Both the position numbers and the translations under genes were made by a program. A stretch of DNA of 64,000 nucleotides from Litomosoides sigmodontis (Eukaryota > Nematoda > Chromadorea > Rhabditida > Onchocercidae): assembly GCA_963070105.1 (NCBI GenBank), contig OY718804.1, positions 9,764,317 through 9,828,316 on the forward strand, written 5' to 3'. Under the pieces are notes generated by a model, which was given only the letters and a program-made list of their open reading frames with translations, had not been told where the DNA came from and did no database searches. Of this stretch, positions 62,301-64,000 are shown one piece after another (the first letter of the stretch is position 1; each line of letters opens with the position of its first letter).

Positions 62301-63912
62301 GTTACCTCAGGGAAGAGTGAAGATGTAGACGAGCACGTTGAACCAATACTTGAGCTGCTTCAACATCCGTCATTAAACCCTCGCCGGCAAGCCAGCGATT
62401 CAACCCTTCATTGTTATCACGCCTGGAATTAATTAAAAATTGGCAGTGGAAAAGTGCAATCAATGAAAATTAAATTGGAAAAGCTGCACACAACAATTCA
62501 TCTGATTTTTACTCCCTCAAAAATTTTCATCTCATATTTTCTGAGTGCTTTTCCTATGACAATCCTTTGCATTGCTGATAACATTAAAATTTACTAATTA
62601 ATTATGCATTTTCCAACTAAAATTTGATAAGAGAGTTTTGGTATGATATTTACTCGACTAATACCAATTATTTGAGTGACCACCATTCTTTATTGTCATT
62701 AAACTATCATCCTACCATCGATTACGTAATACTATTTTTGCACAACCGTGAGCTGCTATTTTTTTTTTTGAACAAAAGGTCCATCCTAGTTTCCACTCAG
62801 TGCCGATCACTTGTTCAAAATATGGTGGCCTTGAAACGTATGGTTCCGTTTGTTTGTCCACCCTACCCCTTCCTACCACTAATCTTCCACTTCCCTTTCT
62901 TCCATTATCCTAAATTGACTTCTCTCCATCGCCTCACCATCAAAACTGTTGCCCAATTGCCACTAATTAAATGGATAACAGCTAAAATGCGACGTTTATA
63001 CGATGCTAGCCTTCCACATTGCACGTATGTTTATCTAGCTGATCAGTTAAATGGAGGAAAAAGTTGAGTTCATGACATTTCATTCTACTGCTACATCCCA
63101 AACAATCTCAGATTACATCTTTCGTGCTAAAAGTGAATTGCCAACAATTCATCCCTCATCAGGTCAAAGAAAGGTTATCATAATTAAATGAAAGCACTTA
63201 CATCTTGTGGTTTTCAACCTCCTAGTAAATATTTAATCATATAGGTAGTTTGCCGAATAGATTGAAAGCATGAATTTTTTTTCATTTATTTAACTTATTC
63301 GAACTTATTGTATGGGTAATAACAGTTCCCACGCTTTGACGACTTAAGTTTATATTGAATAAATTTGATTATTTCACCATTGTCAAAATTTTTTGAAAGG
63401 ATGTGTTTTATCATTTTTGCAACGAATTATTGCAAAAATCATTTTCCCCAACTATTCGTGCAATGTTTGATTCCTTCCCATTACACTTCTATTCATTTCA
63501 AAATACCCGTCAGTCGACCACTTCCTACAAAACCTCACTTGTCAACTTATTTGCGAACCGTTTTCCTGCACATGATAACTTCATCTTTATAACAATATGA
63601 TATCGTTATTAGTGGTTAATTAAAGTAATTACCTTGTGCTACTAGGAAAAACTGCAATTAAAGCTAACCTGACATATGGAACCGCAGATCGTAGAATCTT
63701 CGCAATATCACCAACTGAAGTAACAGCTAAAGCAGGAATTGTTGTAACGTTAGCATTGTGGAAAGCTCGAGCTCTCATACCATCAATTCCATCAATTTGA
63801 ACTAATTCCGTCAAATCTCTACGAATACCAAATGTAAGCCGTTCGGAAAATCCATCTAATACACTTCGTAAATAAGTCCAACCAAGTTTTTCACAAAAAG
63901 TCACAACCATAT
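56364..63912 (-). CDS. polq-1: DNA polymerase theta (POLQ), 3' two thirds; gene continues beyond the right edge
   Basis: A helicase-polymerase for microhomology-mediated end joining. Fifteen exons close in frame: 63912-63669, 62422-62306, 61597-61438, 61086-60119, 59987-59842, 59581-59352, 59106-58861, 58720-58631, 58493-58344, 58180-58006, 57812-57631, 57486-57375, 57286-57129, 56884-56827 and 56557-56364 (1075 residues here). The first two exons are the end of the helicase part (GFSERLTFGIRRDLTELV, GIDGMRARAFHNANVTT, EAAQVLVQRAR). A 322-codon exon encodes a Ser-rich disordered linker with SP sites. The family A polymerase follows: exonuclease-like WSQIGLGVDV, motif A SSDYRQLEMRML, O-helix CYGIIYGMG, then QAINTCIQGSA and motif C MQMHDEVLVE with the catalytic HDE. 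The helicase ATPase motifs lie outside the window. The intron after 57129 has a GC donor. Confidence 0.94.
62423..63668. other. Large POLQ intron
   Basis: A 1.25-kb intron between the two helicase-end exons of POLQ. It contains a 147-codon open frame on the opposite strand (62624-63067) without an ATG at its start, largely produced by a pyrimidine-rich tract. No gene is supported inside. Confidence 0.6.
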
Positions 63913-64000
63913 CTATAGATGGTTTAATTTTTATAGTTAAAATACAATCTTAGGCAACAACTAAAAACAATAATAGCATTAACACACAATCGCAAAGTTA

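Noticed and set aside
62624..63067. A 147-codon open frame on the plus strand inside the large POLQ intron
   Set aside because: It opens with TTG rather than ATG, much of it comes from a pyrimidine-rich tract, and it matches no family I recognise. It lies antisense within an intron whose flanking exons join perfectly.
1..64000. CRISPR arrays, rRNA, spliced-leader RNA genes, intact transposons, organellar or bacterial insertions
   Set aside because: None was recognised by eye; apart from the TA tract, the repeats found are short tandem duplications and hairpins.

Overview
The window is AT-rich eukaryotic nuclear DNA with compact multi-exon protein genes, short GT-AG introns, TTTCAG-type acceptors and no prokaryotic signals. 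Protein similarity, intron style and splice acceptors a few bases upstream of several start codons point to a nematode, most likely a filarial/spirurid. I cannot name the species. All gene models below were built by reading exons by eye and checking that splice phases close; where a joint does not close I say so.

Layout, left to right: an unrecognised proline-rich exon (minus, runs off the left edge); eEF1B (minus); a chimaerin-type RacGAP (plus); a TA microsatellite; a gene fusing a permuted papain-like domain to an ALDH9-type dehydrogenase (minus); an sn-1 diacylglycerol lipase (minus); a PPM1G-type PP2C phosphatase (plus) whose stop codon overlaps the stop of a convergent GLRX5 glutaredoxin (minus); the PP4 catalytic subunit (minus); a 17-exon PITPNM/RdgB lipid transfer protein (plus), with a 58-codon small ORF and a pair of hairpins in its introns; an unrecognised multi-exon gene (minus); the spliceosomal protein PRPF3 (minus); ribosomal protein L21 (minus); the small complex III subunit UQCR10 (plus); the splicing factor BUD31 (minus); and the 3' two thirds of DNA polymerase theta (minus, runs off the right edge).

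Most genes are housekeeping: translation (eEF1B, RPL21), splicing (PRPF3, BUD31), respiration and Fe-S metabolism (UQCR10, GLRX5), phosphatase signalling (PP4, PPM1G) and end-joining repair (POLQ). Three form a lipid-signalling theme: the chimaerin has a C1 (diacylglycerol-binding) domain, DAGL consumes diacylglycerol, and PITPNM moves phosphatidylinositol. From memory, many C. elegans orthologues lie on chromosome III, and PPM1G, ALDH and DAGL orthologues sit together on one cosmid (F42G9), so this looks like conserved nematode synteny.

The most interesting points are the papain-like/ALDH9 fusion, a concentration of GC-AG introns in PRPF3 (another in POLQ, probably one in PITPNM), the antisense overlap of the PPM1G and GLRX5 stop codons, a well-formed small ORF nested in a PITPNM intron, and a 17-bp element shared between two promoter regions. 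No CRISPR array, rRNA, convincing tRNA or intact transposon was seen.
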